A stretch of 64,000 nucleotides of DNA from Halorhabdus rudnickae (GCF_900880625.1 NZ_CAAHFB010000001.1:1674001-1738000), one strand, 5' to 3'; positions 9,181-18,774 are shown, counted from the stretch's first letter. Numbers and translations are program-made. The notes: generated by a model not told the origin, from the letters alone.

Positions 9181-11490
9181 TCAATTGTCAGTAGTCGCAC
9201 CGCTGTTCGATGTCTCGCTGTTCGCTCCCGGCGACTCTCCGCTGGTCGGCTGGTTTGACTGCTCGGTACTGGACTCGTGGGCCTTGTCGGGTGGCGCTCG
9301 CTGTCCCTCCGGGACGGCAGAGCTTCTGGACCCCCCTCCGTCCGGCTCCTCGGGGTGGTGACATCGTGTGTGAACCGCACCGAGCGGTTCAAACGACGGG
9401 TCGCACTTCCGACAGATGTCGGTCTCAGCCGGACATCGCGAGCGAAAGGCACACCCGGACGTTGCTGGTTGCGGTGTCTGTGCCATCCCGGTATCTGTGT
9501 CCGTCTCGGCATCGATTCCCGGAATCGCGTCCAGCAATGTCCGTGTATAGGGATGAGATGGGTCGGTAAAGACCGCCGTTGCCGGGCCGACTTCGACGAG
9601 CTGGCCGAAGTACATGACTGCCAGTCGGTCAGCCATGTGGTGGACGACTTCCAGATCGTGTGAGACCAGAAGATACGTCAGTCCGAGGTCGCGTTGCAGC
9701 GAGGCGAGCAGATTGAGAATCGTTGCCTGGGCTGAGACGTCCAGTGATGCCGTCGGTTCGTCGAGCAACACGATCGACGGACCCAACGCGAGGGCCCGAG
9801 CGATCGCCACTCGCTGGATCTGTCCGCCCGAGAGTTGTCGGGGCTGTCGCTCGGCGTATTCGACCGGTAGCCCGACCGAGTCGAGCAAGGATTCGACACG
9901 TTCGTCCCGCCGCTGTCGCCCCCATCCGGCTTCGTACAGCGGCTCGGCGATGACTTCCCGGACGGTCTGTTTCGGATTGATACTGCGCTGTGGGTTCTGG
10001 AAGACGACACCGATCTCCGAACGCTGGTCGGCCGTTCGTCCGTCGACGCTACCGACAGCCTCGCCGTGTAAGCGAACGGTCCCCGCGGTCGGCGTCTCCA
10101 ACCCGGCGATCAGCTTAAGCAGGGTCGATTTCCCACACCCGCTCTCGCCAATCAGCCCCATCGTCGTCCCCGCTTGCACCGACAGCGAGACGTTTTCGAG
10201 GGCAGTTCGTCGCTCGGCCGCCCCGACGAGTCGGTCCGTGATCGCATCCGACGTTCGGAAGGTTTTGCTCAGGCCGTCCAGAGCGAGGATCGGGTCCGAT
10301 CCGTCTGGCGTAGTGTCGGTCTCACTCGCGGCGGCCGCCGGGGTACCGCTCACGTCGTTCTCGCGGCGCGCACCTGAGTCGATCCCCGCGGACTGTCGAT
10401 CCGTCGAAGCTGTCCCCCCGTCAGCAGCGTGCTGTCCGTCGATAAGTGCCGGGGCCGTTCGTTGGACAGTCCGGGGTTCTCGCGCGCTCGGAACGGCACA
10501 CTCGACGGTATGACTGGGGGCGACCTCGACGGTCTCAGGTGGCCCATCACGGCAGGCCGCAGTCACGGACGGACAGCGGTGGGCAAACGGACAGCCTGAC
10601 GGCGCGGTAGTCCGCTCGGGGACGTCACCGTCGATCGTCGGTAGAGTGGTCCCGGGTTCCGAACGCCGTGGAATACAATCGAGCAGAGACTTGGTGTATG
10701 GGTGACTCGGGGCCGTCAGTACCGCGTCGGTCTGGCCACGCTCGACGATCGATCCGTCGTACATGACGAGGACGCGATCACATAGCTCCGAGACGAGACC
10801 CAGATCATGGGTGATGAACAACATACCCATGCCGTACTCGCGATTCAACGTCCGGAGGGTCTCGTGGATCGCCGCCTGTGTCGTCGTATCCAGGGCTGTC
10901 GTCGGTTCGTCGGCGATAAGTAGTGACGGGCGACGTGCCAGCGCCATGGCGATCATGACACGCTGGCGGAGACCGTCACTCAGCTGGTGTGGGTAGGCAT
11001 CGATCCATTCGTCAGGCTGGTGGATGCCCGCCGCCTGCATGGCCTGTCGAACCTTCGCGGGGTTGTTCGTCTGTCCGTGCCGGCACAGATGGGACGTGAT
11101 CTCACCGAGCAGGGACTGTTGGCGTGGCTGCTTGCGGATCCGCACGGCTTCGTCGATCTGTTCGCCGACGGGAAATCCGGGATTGAGCGAGGACGCGGGA
11201 TCCTGGAAGATCGTCGCCAGTTCCTGACCGCGTAGTCGCCCAAGCGTCCGTTCGTCGGTTTCGGTGAGATCAGTCCCGTCGAACGTGATCGTCCCGCGGG
11301 TGATCTCGCCGGGCGCTTCGAGGCGGACGAGCGAGTTGGCTGTTGCCGATTTCCCACAGCCACTCTCGCCGACCAGCCCGAGGACCTCACCCGCCTCGAG
11401 TTCGAAAGAGACGCCATCGACTGCACGGACGGGACGGCCGGCTGTCCGAAATCGAACTGATAAGTTCTCGACAGTGAGGGAGTTGCTCAT
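9181..11490 (-). CDS. Fused double ABC ATPase, DppD-DppF type
   Basis: A 769-residue protein carrying two complete nucleotide-binding domains that are separate subunits in most bacteria. The first has GESGCGKSAT, LSDGLRQRV and LLIADEPTTALD; the second has GESGCGKSTL, LSGGQIQRV and IVLLDEPTASLD. Each domain is followed by the cysteine-rich oligopeptide-transporter extension (CPFAHRCP and CAFRSRCP). A linker of about 90 polar residues joins the halves. It powers the importer of this operon. ATG 11490 overlaps the permease stop by 4 bp; the open frame above it is non-homologous. Confidence 0.9.
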   Translation of the reverse strand: MSNSLTVENLSVRFRTAGRPVRAVDGVSFELEAGEVLGLVGESGCGKSATANSLVRLEAPGEITRGTITFDGTDLTETDERTLGRLRGQELATIFQDPASSLNPGFPVGEQIDEAVRIRKQPRQQSLLGEITSHLCRHGQTNNPAKVRQAMQAAGIHQPDEWIDAYPHQLSDGLRQRVMIAMALARRPSLLIADEPTTALDTTTQAAIHETLRTLNREYGMGMLFITHDLGLVSELCDRVLVMYDGSIVERGQTDAVLTAPSHPYTKSLLDCIPRRSEPGTTLPTIDGDVPERTTAPSGCPFAHRCPSVTAACRDGPPETVEVAPSHTVECAVPSAREPRTVQRTAPALIDGQHAADGGTASTDRQSAGIDSGARRENDVSGTPAAAASETDTTPDGSDPILALDGLSKTFRTSDAITDRLVGAAERRTALENVSLSVQAGTTMGLIGESGCGKSTLLKLIAGLETPTAGTVRLHGEAVGSVDGRTADQRSEIGVVFQNPQRSINPKQTVREVIAEPLYEAGWGRQRRDERVESLLDSVGLPVEYAERQPRQLSGGQIQRVAIARALALGPSIVLLDEPTASLDVSAQATILNLLASLQRDLGLTYLLVSHDLEVVHHMADRLAVMYFGQLVEVGPATAVFTDPSHPYTRTLLDAIPGIDAETDTDTGMAQTPQPATSGCAFRSRCPAETDICRKCDPSFEPLGAVHTRCHHPEEPDGGGSRSSAVPEGQRAPPDKAHESSTEQSNQPTSGESPGANSETSNSGATTDN

Positions 11491-12395
11491 GCTCTCCTCC
11501 GTTGTTCGAGGGCCTGTTGATCCGGGTCCAGAAGATCCCGCAGGCCATCGCCAAGGAGATTGAACCCAATGACGGTCAGCATGATTGCGACACCGGGGAC
11601 CGTGATGAGCCACCACGCCGACCGAAGGTGATCACGGCCGGCATTGACCATCATGCCCCACTCGGCGGTCGGTGGCTGTGCGCCGACGCCGAGAAAAGAC
11701 AGGCTGGCGACCGAGATGACGACCGTTCCGAGATCCAGCGTCGCCAACACGATGACCGGATTCATCACGTTCGGTAGCAGGTGTCGACCGGCAATGCGCC
11801 AGCGGGGGGTTCCATACAGTTTCGAGGACTGAACAAAGGAGTTGTTCTTCACCGAGAGGACGCTACCCCGGACGACCCGCGCATACGAGGCCCAGCCGAC
11901 GACCGAGATTGCAAGGACGATACTCCCCAACCCGGGACCGAGAATGCCGGCGACGACAAGCGCCAGAATGAGTCCCGGGAAGGCCAGTTGGACATCGACG
12001 AGACGCATCAAGGAAGCGTCGACGATGCCGCCGGCAAGGCCTGCGACCAGTCCAAGGACCGTCCCGACGACCAGTCGGATCGCCGTCACGAGGAGGGCAA
12101 GTCCAAGCGAGAGACGAGCCCCGTAGACCAGCCGTGTGGCGACGTCGCGCCCGAGTTCGTCTGTCCCAAGTGGGTGTGCCAGCGAGGGCGCTGCCAGTCG
12201 GGTACGAAGAGCCTGGGTCGCCGGATCGTACGGTGTCACCAGCGGCCCCACGATCGCAACCACGCCCAGCAGGGCGACGATCGCGCCCCCGAGTGTGACT
12301 TTCGGCGGGGCCGACCGGACCCGACGTCGCCCTGAATCGATCGCGGTCCGGACTGACCGGAGCGTCGGCCACCGGGCGAGTAGCTGGTCGATCAC
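11487..12395 (-). CDS. Peptide/nickel-type ABC permease, DppC/NikC type
   Basis: The 302-residue second permease of the importer. It has an N-terminal membrane segment, the HPLGTDELGRDVATRLVYGAR motif diagnostic of the DppC/NikC side, and an EAA loop at ARVVRGSVLSVKNNSFVQ. It overlaps both neighbours by 4 bp, so the operon is translationally coupled. It forms the channel together with the DppB-like protein encoded just upstream. Confidence 0.9.
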   Translation of the reverse strand: MIDQLLARWPTLRSVRTAIDSGRRRVRSAPPKVTLGGAIVALLGVVAIVGPLVTPYDPATQALRTRLAAPSLAHPLGTDELGRDVATRLVYGARLSLGLALLVTAIRLVVGTVLGLVAGLAGGIVDASLMRLVDVQLAFPGLILALVVAGILGPGLGSIVLAISVVGWASYARVVRGSVLSVKNNSFVQSSKLYGTPRWRIAGRHLLPNVMNPVIVLATLDLGTVVISVASLSFLGVGAQPPTAEWGMMVNAGRDHLRSAWWLITVPGVAIMLTVIGFNLLGDGLRDLLDPDQQALEQRRRA

Positions 12396-13384
12396 GACCG
12401 AACACCCGACTCGACCTGTGGATCGATCGCGACGTATGCCAGATCGACCAGCTGGTTGATCAAGACGAACACGATCGCCGTGACGAGGACGACGCCCTGG
12501 ACGACGGGATAATTCCGGGCAAAGACCGCATCGACCAGGAGCGTCCCCAGACCCGGCCGCTGAAAGACGACTTCGACGACGACGGCCCCGTTCAACACGA
12601 AGCCAAATTGTAGCCCGATGACTGTCACGACCGGGATGAGCGCGTTGCGAAGCGCGTGTTTATAGACCACGAGACGCTCGCGGACGCCCTTCGAGCGCGC
12701 AACGACGACGTAATCTTTGCCCAGTTCATCGAGGACCGACGTGCGGACGATCCGGGTGATGATCCCGGCCATCGCGGTACCGAGCGTGATCGCAGGTAAG
12801 ACGAGATGCCCAACTGTGCCCGATCCCGAGACCGGTGTCAGTCCCAGTCCCAACGAGAAGACGAGAATGAGAAGATATCCCAGCCAGAAGTTCGGGATCG
12901 AGACACCCAGCAGCGCCCCGATCTGAGCGGTATGATCGATCCACGTATCGTACTGGACAGCACTGAGAATGCCAAGCGGGATCGCGATCACGACCGCAAC
13001 GACGATCGCCGCGATGGCTAACTCGGCAGTGTTTGGCAAATGCAACGCCAGCAGTTCCCGGACGGATTGGCTACCGTAATACGACGAGCCAAAGTCCCCG
13101 TGAATCGCGTCGACGAGCCAGGATAGATACTGCTGGACGAACGGTTCGTCCAGTCCGTGCTCGGCTCGAAAGGCGGCCATTTCGGCGGCCGTCGGCTCAC
13201 GCCGTAGCTGCTGGGCAAGGATCGTATGGGCGGGGTCGCCGGGCGTCAGATAGATTAGCCCGTAGGTGATCAGCGACGCTCCCAACGCGACGACGCTGAC
13301 CGAACATAGCCGGGAAAGACCACCACGGACTGCCCATGAGAGATCCCGCCTGCCAGGCATGCGATTCATCATCGGAACGGTCAC
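12392..13384 (-). CDS. Peptide/nickel-type ABC permease, DppB/NikB type
   Basis: The 330-residue first permease of the importer. It shows the DppB/NikB hallmarks: a first membrane segment, the loop LTPGDPAHTILAQQ, GLDEPFVQQYLSWL, and an EAA-type loop near DYVVVARSKGVRERLVVYKH. The start region has ATG codons at 13384, 13372 and 13360; I kept the first because it overlaps the stop of the acetyltransferase by 4 bp. Confidence 0.88.
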   Translation of the reverse strand: MTVPMMNRMPGRRDLSWAVRGGLSRLCSVSVVALGASLITYGLIYLTPGDPAHTILAQQLRREPTAAEMAAFRAEHGLDEPFVQQYLSWLVDAIHGDFGSSYYGSQSVRELLALHLPNTAELAIAAIVVAVVIAIPLGILSAVQYDTWIDHTAQIGALLGVSIPNFWLGYLLILVFSLGLGLTPVSGSGTVGHLVLPAITLGTAMAGIITRIVRTSVLDELGKDYVVVARSKGVRERLVVYKHALRNALIPVVTVIGLQFGFVLNGAVVVEVVFQRPGLGTLLVDAVFARNYPVVQGVVLVTAIVFVLINQLVDLAYVAIDPQVESGVRS

Positions 13385-13884
13385 AACGGCTTTTCGTAGA
13401 AAATGACTTCTCCATCGAGTATCGGGTGTGGTTCCCGATGGGTCTCCTCGTAGCCGTTGTCCTCGTACAGCGATTGGGCGACGGTCAACACATCGTCTGT
13501 GTGCAGGGTGATGCGATCGAACGCTTGCCGGCGTGCGAACCCCTCCAGCTTCTCGAGCAGCGCCGTTCCGTACCCCTTCTGCTGGTGTTTCGGCATGACG
13601 CGCAAGCGTCGCAGTTCGATCGCATGCTCCTGTGTGGGTGCCATTCCGCCGGTCGCGATCACGGTTCCGTCGAGACAGCCAACGAGGAACGTCCCGCCAG
13701 CCTCGAAGTAGTGTTCCGGAATGTTTCGCAGGTCCGCATCGAAGGAGGGCTTGGAAACGAACGGCAGCGGTGAGTCTTCGATAGCCGTTTTGTGGACCTC
13801 CCAGACACGATCGGCATCCGTGGGCTTGAAACGCCGGACAGTCAGCGGGCGAGCTCCCGAATCAGGGACCAGGGACTGGCTCAT
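13381..13884 (-). CDS. GNAT family N-acetyltransferase
   Basis: A 167-residue acetyltransferase. The acetyl-CoA binding motif A is LRRLRVMPKHQQKGYGTALL, with the Q-x-x-G-x-G pyrophosphate loop intact. It is the first gene of the operon that continues into the Nik/Dpp-like importer, with a 4-bp overlap to the permease. The acceptor substrate is unknown; context suggests it modifies the imported compound, or protects the cell from it. ATG 13884 gives a normal GNAT N-terminus; the longer open frame above it does not look coding. Confidence 0.82.
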   Translation of the reverse strand: MSQSLVPDSGARPLTVRRFKPTDADRVWEVHKTAIEDSPLPFVSKPSFDADLRNIPEHYFEAGGTFLVGCLDGTVIATGGMAPTQEHAIELRRLRVMPKHQQKGYGTALLEKLEGFARRQAFDRITLHTDDVLTVAQSLYEDNGYEETHREPHPILDGEVIFYEKPL

Positions 13885-14161
13885 ATGAGATTGCTGTAAC
13901 AGAATGGGAATAAGTATTACGAATCTTCTCCCCAGTAATACTGGCCTGGACCCTACCTGAGTCATTTGAGACTGGGTGGCCAGGCTGGCGATGGATAGCG
14001 CGAGGTTGTGGCTGCAACCGACAACAAACGCAAGGAAATATCGATCGTCCGTCAGGTGATCAGCTGCATCGGGATGGCATACGCTGGCCGTCCTCACATC
14101 ACGAAAGTCGGGACAGCTCGTTGTGGCCTATTAGCCACCGGAAACAAACCGATCAGTCCGC

Positions 14162-15130
14162 TCACTCCTCGAATGGTAGTTCGGGCTCGTACCCGACGGC
14201 TTCGATCGCTGCGTCGAGAACGCCCTCGACGTTGTCGTCCTCGGTGACGCTCATGTAGTGGTCAGCCTCCACGCTCCGTGATCGGTCGGCTTTGTTGGCG
14301 ACCGTCAGGACGGGGGCGTCCTCGAAGCGTTCGACGACATCGTCCCGGAGATCGAGTTGCACGTCGATCGGGAAGCCACACTCGCCACTGGCATCGACCA
14401 TGACGAGTACGGCATCTGCGAGGTGCTCCAAGGCACTGATCGCCTGGTTTTCGATATCGTTGCGCTCCGCCGGTGGCCGATCGAGCAAGCCCGGCGTGTC
14501 CACCAACTGGTAGCGGATGTGATCCCGTTCGACGTGACCGACGTGGATCTGCGTGGTCGTGAACGGGTACGCGGCGATCTCGTTGTCGGCCCGCGTCACG
14601 CGGTTGACGAACGAGGACTTCCCGACGTTGGGGTAGCCCGCGACGACGATTGCTGGTTCGTCGGGCCGGATGTCGGGGAACGCTCGGAGTGCGTTTCTGG
14701 CCTCGCCCAGTGCCGCGAGGTCGTCGCTCACCTCGCGGGTAACGTCCGCCAGCCGGGCGAACGCTTGCTTGCGGAGCTTGCGCGCGCCGTCGACATCGGC
14801 GTTACGCAGCCGCGACTGGTACTCGTCGCGGATGTCGTCGGTCTTTCGACTGGCCCACGTGACTTCCGAGAGGTGCTGTCGCAACTCGTCGACGCTACGC
14901 TCTGCGTCGGCCAGTTCCCGGTAGAACGGGTCAAGGTCGTCGAAGTCCGGCCAAGCCGTGACGACGTTCTCTAAGTTGTCCGAGAGGATGTTCGACGCAG
15001 TCTGGAGCATCGACTCCTGGGCCTCGTGGCCCTGCTTGGCTCGGCCGGACCGGGCGGCCCGCGAGAAGGCCTTGTCGATGAGTTCCTCCGACGTCGGGGT
15101 CGTCGGGAGGTTCTCGAATGGATGGCTCAT
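14162..15130 (-). CDS. Nog1-type GTP-binding protein
   Basis: A 322-residue GTPase. An N-terminal helical domain of about 150 residues precedes a G domain with P-loop GYPNVGKSS (165-173), G3 DTPGLLDRP and G4 NKAD. This is the layout of archaeal Nog1/OBG-related proteins thought to act in large ribosomal subunit assembly. The protein ends in a short GYEPELPFEE tail, and a partial copy of this tail lies at 6334-6402. ATG 15130 gives the standard MSHPFENLPTTPTSEELID start; the longer frame is rejected. Confidence 0.9.
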   Translation of the reverse strand: MSHPFENLPTTPTSEELIDKAFSRAARSGRAKQGHEAQESMLQTASNILSDNLENVVTAWPDFDDLDPFYRELADAERSVDELRQHLSEVTWASRKTDDIRDEYQSRLRNADVDGARKLRKQAFARLADVTREVSDDLAALGEARNALRAFPDIRPDEPAIVVAGYPNVGKSSFVNRVTRADNEIAAYPFTTTQIHVGHVERDHIRYQLVDTPGLLDRPPAERNDIENQAISALEHLADAVLVMVDASGECGFPIDVQLDLRDDVVERFEDAPVLTVANKADRSRSVEADHYMSVTEDDNVEGVLDAAIEAVGYEPELPFEE

Positions 15131-15287
15131 TGGGCGTTCGTAACCCGCGCGGCGGGAAAAGGACCGCGAATCCGGCTCGTCCGGGCCGCAAGCCCGCTGT
15201 GCTGGGTAAGTCGAAATCTGATAGCTCCCGCCGAAGGGTCGATGTCGCGGAGCGGTCGTTTTTATCGGTTCGATTCGAAACGGAGGT

Positions 15288-15599
15288 ATGGCACACAAAG
15301 ATGTCGAAGACATCCTTCCCGGCGGCCATCTGACTGAACAAGCGCTTTCCGGCGATGTGACACAGATTCATCGCGGTCAGGCCTACGCCGAGGAGGGCGA
15401 CACCTTTGAAATCGAGGACACCACGTTCGAAGTGACCGACGTGACCCACCGAATGCTCGGCGATCTGACGGACGAAGACGCACAGCGCGAAGGGTCCCCA
15501 GATCTGGACCACTACCGGCAGCGACTCCAACACGCTCATGACAACTTCGAGTGGGACGACGACAGTGAGGTTGTCCGCCACCGCTTCGAGCAAGTCTGA
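15288..15599 (+). CDS. Small ASCH/PUA-like domain protein
   Basis: A 103-residue acidic protein. The run FEIEDTTFEVTDVTHRMLGDLTDEDAQREG resembles small haloarchaeal ASCH proteins, a PUA-related fold linked to RNA binding. The final residues EWDDDSEVVRHRFEQ are typical of this group. It is divergent from the GTPase gene, with about 155 bp between starts. No catalytic site is evident. Confidence 0.6.
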   Translation: MAHKDVEDILPGGHLTEQALSGDVTQIHRGQAYAEEGDTFEIEDTTFEVTDVTHRMLGDLTDEDAQREGSPDLDHYRQRLQHAHDNFEWDDDSEVVRHRFEQV

Positions 15600-15952
15600 G
15601 ACCTCTCTATTTGGTATTCTCTCCCGAATCCGCTACCGTTCGCCTTCTTCGAGGTCTCGCTGCTCGCGGGTCACGGCGTTCCCCGCTCGCCTATAACGAG
15701 GTCTCCCTACGGTCGACCTCGCTATTACCGCCGTTCCCGCAACTCCGCCCGCAGATCCGCCAGATCCATATCGTTTCCACCTTTTATTCCTCGGGGTCGC
15801 AAAGCGACCCACTCGTCACAAAAGCTGGGCCAAAAGTCCTCGACCTCGCTACTCACGGCTTCCGTTGGTCGCCGTTCGCAATTCCGAGGCTCTCACTTCA
15901 TTCGAGCCTCGCTATCGCTCGCTCGAGTGAAACGGCGCTTCGCGCCGTACGA
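15600..15952. other. Gene-free, hairpin-rich region downstream of hisE
   Basis: No gene is apparent. The segment contains several perfect short hairpins, such as GGTCGC-AAA-GCGACC near 15797 and ACGGCGC-TTC-GCGCCGT near 15931. A direct copy of the 3' end of hisE is described separately. An open frame across the whole segment has no protein-like character. Confidence 0.65.
15725..15770 (-). repeat. Direct copy of the last 46 bp of hisE
   Basis: The 46 bp at 15725-15770 are identical to 15952-15997, which cover the last codons and stop of hisE plus one flanking base. The copy lies 227 bp downstream of the gene, in the same orientation. Matching stops abruptly on the upstream side within hisE coding sequence, so only the 3' end was copied. 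Confidence 0.9.
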
Positions 15953-16243
15953 TTACCGCCGTTCCCGCAACTCCGCCCGCAGATCCGCCAGATCCATGTC
16001 TTTCATCGCCAGCAGAACCAGCAGGTGATAAACGATGTCGGCGCTCTCGTGGGCGATTTCCTCGCGGTCGTCGTCCTTCGCGGCGAGCAGCAATTCCGTC
16101 GACTCCTCACCGAGTTTCTCCAGGACGGCGTTCTCGCCTTTCTCGTGGGTGAACAGGTCGGCCGTATAGGAGTCCTCGGGTAGCGTTTCCTTACGGTCCT
16201 CGATCACCGCGAACAACTCATCGAGGATTGCGTCGTCGGTCAT
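15953..16243 (-). CDS. hisE: Phosphoribosyl-ATP pyrophosphatase
   Basis: A 96-residue all-alpha NTP pyrophosphatase, HisE family. It hydrolyses phosphoribosyl-ATP to phosphoribosyl-AMP, the second step of histidine synthesis. The metal-binding region is clear: GEESTELLLAAK followed by ESADIVYHLLVLL (the ExxE and ExxD motif). Other his genes are not in the window. ATG 16243 gives the usual length; the longer open frame above it overlaps the cydB end and is not used. Confidence 0.92.
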   Translation of the reverse strand: MTDDAILDELFAVIEDRKETLPEDSYTADLFTHEKGENAVLEKLGEESTELLLAAKDDDREEIAHESADIVYHLLVLLAMKDMDLADLRAELRERR

Positions 16244-16313
16244 GTGGGTACAGATACACTGCCGGTCCCTAAGCGCGTCGAAGCAGGTGACGGAATCACG
16301 ACGACCGATCCGG

Positions 16314-17318
16314 CTATACGCCGTACCCCTCACTCTCGATTGGGCCGCTGAAGACGCCATAGAGGAACTTGAAGTACCACAAGACGACGAGGAGGACCGG
16401 GAGCCCGAGGATCGTAGTGAGATTGAGTGCCAGCGGTGAGACCACGGCGTCGCTGACGGTCAGTCCAGTCGCCGGGTAGATCGTCGGGTACAGCAGGAGC
16501 GCGACCAGCAGGCTCAACAGCGTCGGAAGCGCGAGCGCCGCGGAGAGCCACGCACGGTAGCGATCCCGGAGTGCGAGGACGATCCCGCCGAGCCCCGCCA
16601 CGACCGAGAGGCCGACGATGGCGATACCGGGAATCGAAAGGATCGTCCCGGCAGCCCCGCCGGCGTCGGTCCAGATCACGACCGCCAGCAGGACGACCAC
16701 GCCGCCAAGGTACGCAAGCGTGGCGAGAATGCCGAGATCACGCATCTCTCCGGCAAGCGCCGGCCTGGTCTTGGCCGCGATGAACGCCGCGCCGGTGACC
16801 GCCGAGACGGCGACCAGACCGACGCCGGTCAGGATGGCGGGCAGCGAGATCGCGCCGACGCTGAACACCCACGAGCCAGCGAGCACGCCGAACAAAAAGG
16901 GCGCGAGCGTACTCCCGCCGATAAACGACCAGTCACAGGCTCGCTGCCATTGTTCGTCCTCGCGTTGCTCGCGCAGTTCCGGGCCGATGCCGCGGAACAA
17001 CAGGGCGAGGACGAATCCGAGTGCGATCAGGTAGTTATCCGCAAGCAGGCGCGAGTATACATCCGGGAAGGCGGCAAGTGTCATCGTCCCGAAGGCGATC
17101 AGCCACACCTCGTTGGCGTCCCAAATCGGTCCGAACGCCGAAAGCAGCGTCTCTCGATCGGCCTCGTTATCGCGAGTCGCATACAGCATCCCGATCCCGA
17201 AGTCAAAACCGTCCAGGACGACGTACATCGTCAGCGCGAACATGACGACGCCGAACCAGACCTCCGGCAGCGCCGGATGGAGGTAGCTATCAACCGGGAT
17301 GATCAGCGGTTTAATCAT
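16314..17318 (-). CDS. cydB: Cytochrome bd-type quinol oxidase subunit II
   Basis: A 334-residue, eight to nine-segment membrane protein with the CydB start: LPEVWFGVVMFALTMYVVLDGFDFGIGML, then PIWDANEVWLIAFG. Subunit II pairs with CydA in the membrane oxidase that reduces oxygen to water with electrons from quinol. It overlaps the end of cydA by 8 bp, so both are made from one transcript. The length matches haloarchaeal homologues. Confidence 0.93.
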   Translation of the reverse strand: MIKPLIIPVDSYLHPALPEVWFGVVMFALTMYVVLDGFDFGIGMLYATRDNEADRETLLSAFGPIWDANEVWLIAFGTMTLAAFPDVYSRLLADNYLIALGFVLALLFRGIGPELREQREDEQWQRACDWSFIGGSTLAPFLFGVLAGSWVFSVGAISLPAILTGVGLVAVSAVTGAAFIAAKTRPALAGEMRDLGILATLAYLGGVVVLLAVVIWTDAGGAAGTILSIPGIAIVGLSVVAGLGGIVLALRDRYRAWLSAALALPTLLSLLVALLLYPTIYPATGLTVSDAVVSPLALNLTTILGLPVLLVVLWYFKFLYGVFSGPIESEGYGV

Positions 17319-18774
17319 CGCTGGTCACCCCCGGGATCGGGCCGTACCAGTGATCGTTTGCGGATTCCTCGACCCCGAGCTCGCGAAGTTCGTCCTCGAT
17401 CAGCCACCGGAGGACGTACAGCGCGGCCAGCACCAGGCCGACATAGATGACCACGAACGCGATCAGGCTCGCAGTCGCCTCCGCCGAAGTCAGCGTCGGG
17501 GAGACGGCGTCGCTCGTCGTGAGTACGTCCTGGATCACCCACGGCTGGCGGCCGATCTCCGTGACGTACCACCCGGTGAGTAATGCGGCATAACCCAGCG
17601 GTGACGCGGCGATCATCACTTTCAGATAGCGGCTGCTCTCAGAGAGACGATCCCGATAGATGAGGTACCCGCCCCAGAATGCCAACGCAATGAACAGGAA
17701 CCCGAGTCCGACCATGAACCGGAACGACCAGAACACGAGCGCGACCGGTGGGTTCTCCTCGTACTCGTCGAGTCCTTGTACGACGGCGTCGAAATCACCC
17801 CCGCTGGCGAGGAACGACCCGACTCTGGGGAGGCTTATCGCAAAGAGGTTCTCCGCCCGCGGGTCGGTCAACGCGCTTGGATCGGTCGGGACGGCAAAGA
17901 GGTGCAGATCGGCCGTCCCGGTCTCGTAGTGGGCCTCCATGGCGGCGAACTTCTGGGGCTGGGTGTCCTCGACGTGGCGGCCGTAGGCGTCACCGTGGAC
18001 CGCCTGCAATGGCGCGGCGACGATCAAGATCAGGACCGCGATCTTCAGCGCCGTGTTCCAGGACCCCGCATCGCGTTTCTTCCAGAGGATGTAGGCGGCG
18101 ACGCCGGCCACCAGCAGCGCCACGGAGATCACTGACGCGTTGATCATGTGAACGTACATCCAGGTCATCCGGGGCGTGAAGAACGCGGCGATGGGATCGG
18201 TCAGTTTGGCGACTTCCATCCCGTTGCGGGAGATCATCTCGAAACCCCGGGGCGTCTGCATCCAGGCATTGACGACCAGGATCCAAAAGCCAGAGAGCCA
18301 GGCCCCAAAGCCAGTCAGCACCGACGAGAGGAAATAGGTCCGATCGCTGACTTTCTCGCGGCCGAACAGTAACACACCGAGGAAGACGGCTTCGAGGAAG
18401 AAGGCCATCTTCGCCTCGAAGGCCAGCGGGCCGCCGATCAACTCACCCGCGACCGCCGAGAACTGCGGGAAGTTCGTCCCGAACTGGAAGCTCATCGGGA
18501 TTCCTGTCACAGTTCCCATGACGAACCCGACGGCGAAGACCTTCAACCAGAACGAGCGCAACCGCGTGTAGCGCTCGTCGTCTGTCCTGACGTCTTTCCA
18601 CGTGAAGTAGACGATAAAGGGCGCGAGCCCGATCGAAAGGGCCGCAAAGAGGATGTGCACGCTGATCGTCCACCCGAACTGGGCCCGACTCGCGAACTCG
18701 ACCGGCAAGAACAGTGCCCATCCGTCCAGCACCGCTCCGGCCCCGAGTGCGCTTTCGACTATCTGTGCGTACAT
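17311..18774 (-). CDS. cydA: Cytochrome bd-type quinol oxidase subunit I
   Basis: The 487-residue haem-bearing subunit. SRAQFGWTISVHILFAALSI carries the conserved N-terminal histidine that binds haem. EIGRQPWVI contains the family-wide GRQPW motif. The loop between segments VI and VII is short, as in the group with a short Q-loop. The first 27 residues extend beyond the usual start and include a hydrophobic patch. It should support respiration at low oxygen. A possible TATA element lies about 36 nt before the ATG. Confidence 0.93.
   Translation of the reverse strand: MYAQIVESALGAGAVLDGWALFLPVEFASRAQFGWTISVHILFAALSIGLAPFIVYFTWKDVRTDDERYTRLRSFWLKVFAVGFVMGTVTGIPMSFQFGTNFPQFSAVAGELIGGPLAFEAKMAFFLEAVFLGVLLFGREKVSDRTYFLSSVLTGFGAWLSGFWILVVNAWMQTPRGFEMISRNGMEVAKLTDPIAAFFTPRMTWMYVHMINASVISVALLVAGVAAYILWKKRDAGSWNTALKIAVLILIVAAPLQAVHGDAYGRHVEDTQPQKFAAMEAHYETGTADLHLFAVPTDPSALTDPRAENLFAISLPRVGSFLASGGDFDAVVQGLDEYEENPPVALVFWSFRFMVGLGFLFIALAFWGGYLIYRDRLSESSRYLKVMIAASPLGYAALLTGWYVTEIGRQPWVIQDVLTTSDAVSPTLTSAEATASLIAFVVIYVGLVLAALYVLRWLIEDELRELGVEESANDHWYGPIPGVTSDD

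Noticed and set aside
15611-16183. A 190-codon plus-strand frame across the hisE downstream region
   Set aside because: It runs through hairpins, the hisE copy and the antisense of hisE itself; the apparent internal repeat is the duplicated hisE end.
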